DNA of 20,970 nucleotides from a virus: positions 1-20,970 of IMG/VR virus record IMGVR_UViG_3300010354_007947. The stretch is one strand, 5' to 3'. Shown in pieces: positions 20,965 to 20,970 of the stretch. The position numbers and the translations under genes were made by a program. Each line of letters begins with the position of its first letter. The stretch's first letter is position 1. Under the pieces are notes generated by a model. It made no database searches. It was not told where the DNA came from and saw only the letters and a program-made list of their open reading frames with translations.

Positions 20965-20970
20965 TTCAGA

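Overview
This window is a strongly AT-rich stretch from a T4-type tailed phage (myovirus). The evidence is a compact set of T4-family replication, recombination and nucleotide-metabolism genes: a gene 32-like ssDNA-binding protein, a UvsX recombinase, a 5'-3' exonuclease/RNase H, a gp41/DnaB-type helicase, a class I ribonucleotide reductase (NrdA and NrdB), a CobS/MoxR AAA+ ATPase, a UvsE UV-damage endonuclease, a probable gp62-like clamp-loader subunit and a gp1-like nucleotide kinase. All confident genes lie on the minus strand, so transcription runs from high to low coordinates, with tiny gaps and ATGA overlaps. I saw no tRNA, rRNA, CRISPR array or insertion sequence. The host cannot be named from the sequence. 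Promoter-like sites look sigma70-like (TTGACT), and many genes lack an obvious Shine-Dalgarno sequence.

Layout in transcription order. 20964-20006: two unrecognised genes. 20009-18967: promoter, structured AU-rich leader, gene 32-like gene and a strong terminator, so gene 32 looks like its own unit. 18951-11703: uvsX, exonuclease, helicase, a possible 25-codon ORF, nrdA, nrdB, then a terminator. 11664-10590: an unrecognised charged protein and a secreted Pro/Val-rich (PXPV-like) protein, then a terminator. 10585-7489: the CobS-like ATPase and a large metallopeptidase-like/VWA protein, each behind a near-identical TTGACT promoter and leader. 7461-3699: a possible winged-helix protein, a small ORF carrying a terminator-like hairpin, a DUF4338/DruA-like protein, two genes sharing a tandemly duplicated C-terminal module (probably virion proteins), and uvsE with its start codon inside a 10-bp hairpin. 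3706-1: another TTGACT promoter, several small genes, the gp62-like gene, the kinase, and a sugar-nucleotide group of rmlA, an NRS/ER-type epimerase/reductase and the beginning of a probable methyltransferase.

How they fit together. The right half supplies dNTPs (RNR) and the replication/recombination machinery. The CobS/VWA pair resembles chelatase-type or MoxR/VWA chaperone pairs of unknown phage function. The left edge probably makes a modified deoxysugar nucleotide. The points most worth following are the CobS/VWA-peptidase pair with duplicated promoters, the DruA-like phage protein behind an attenuator-like leader, the gene 32 leader with a zinc-less gp32, the hairpin over the uvsE start, and the compressed rhamnose-type pathway.
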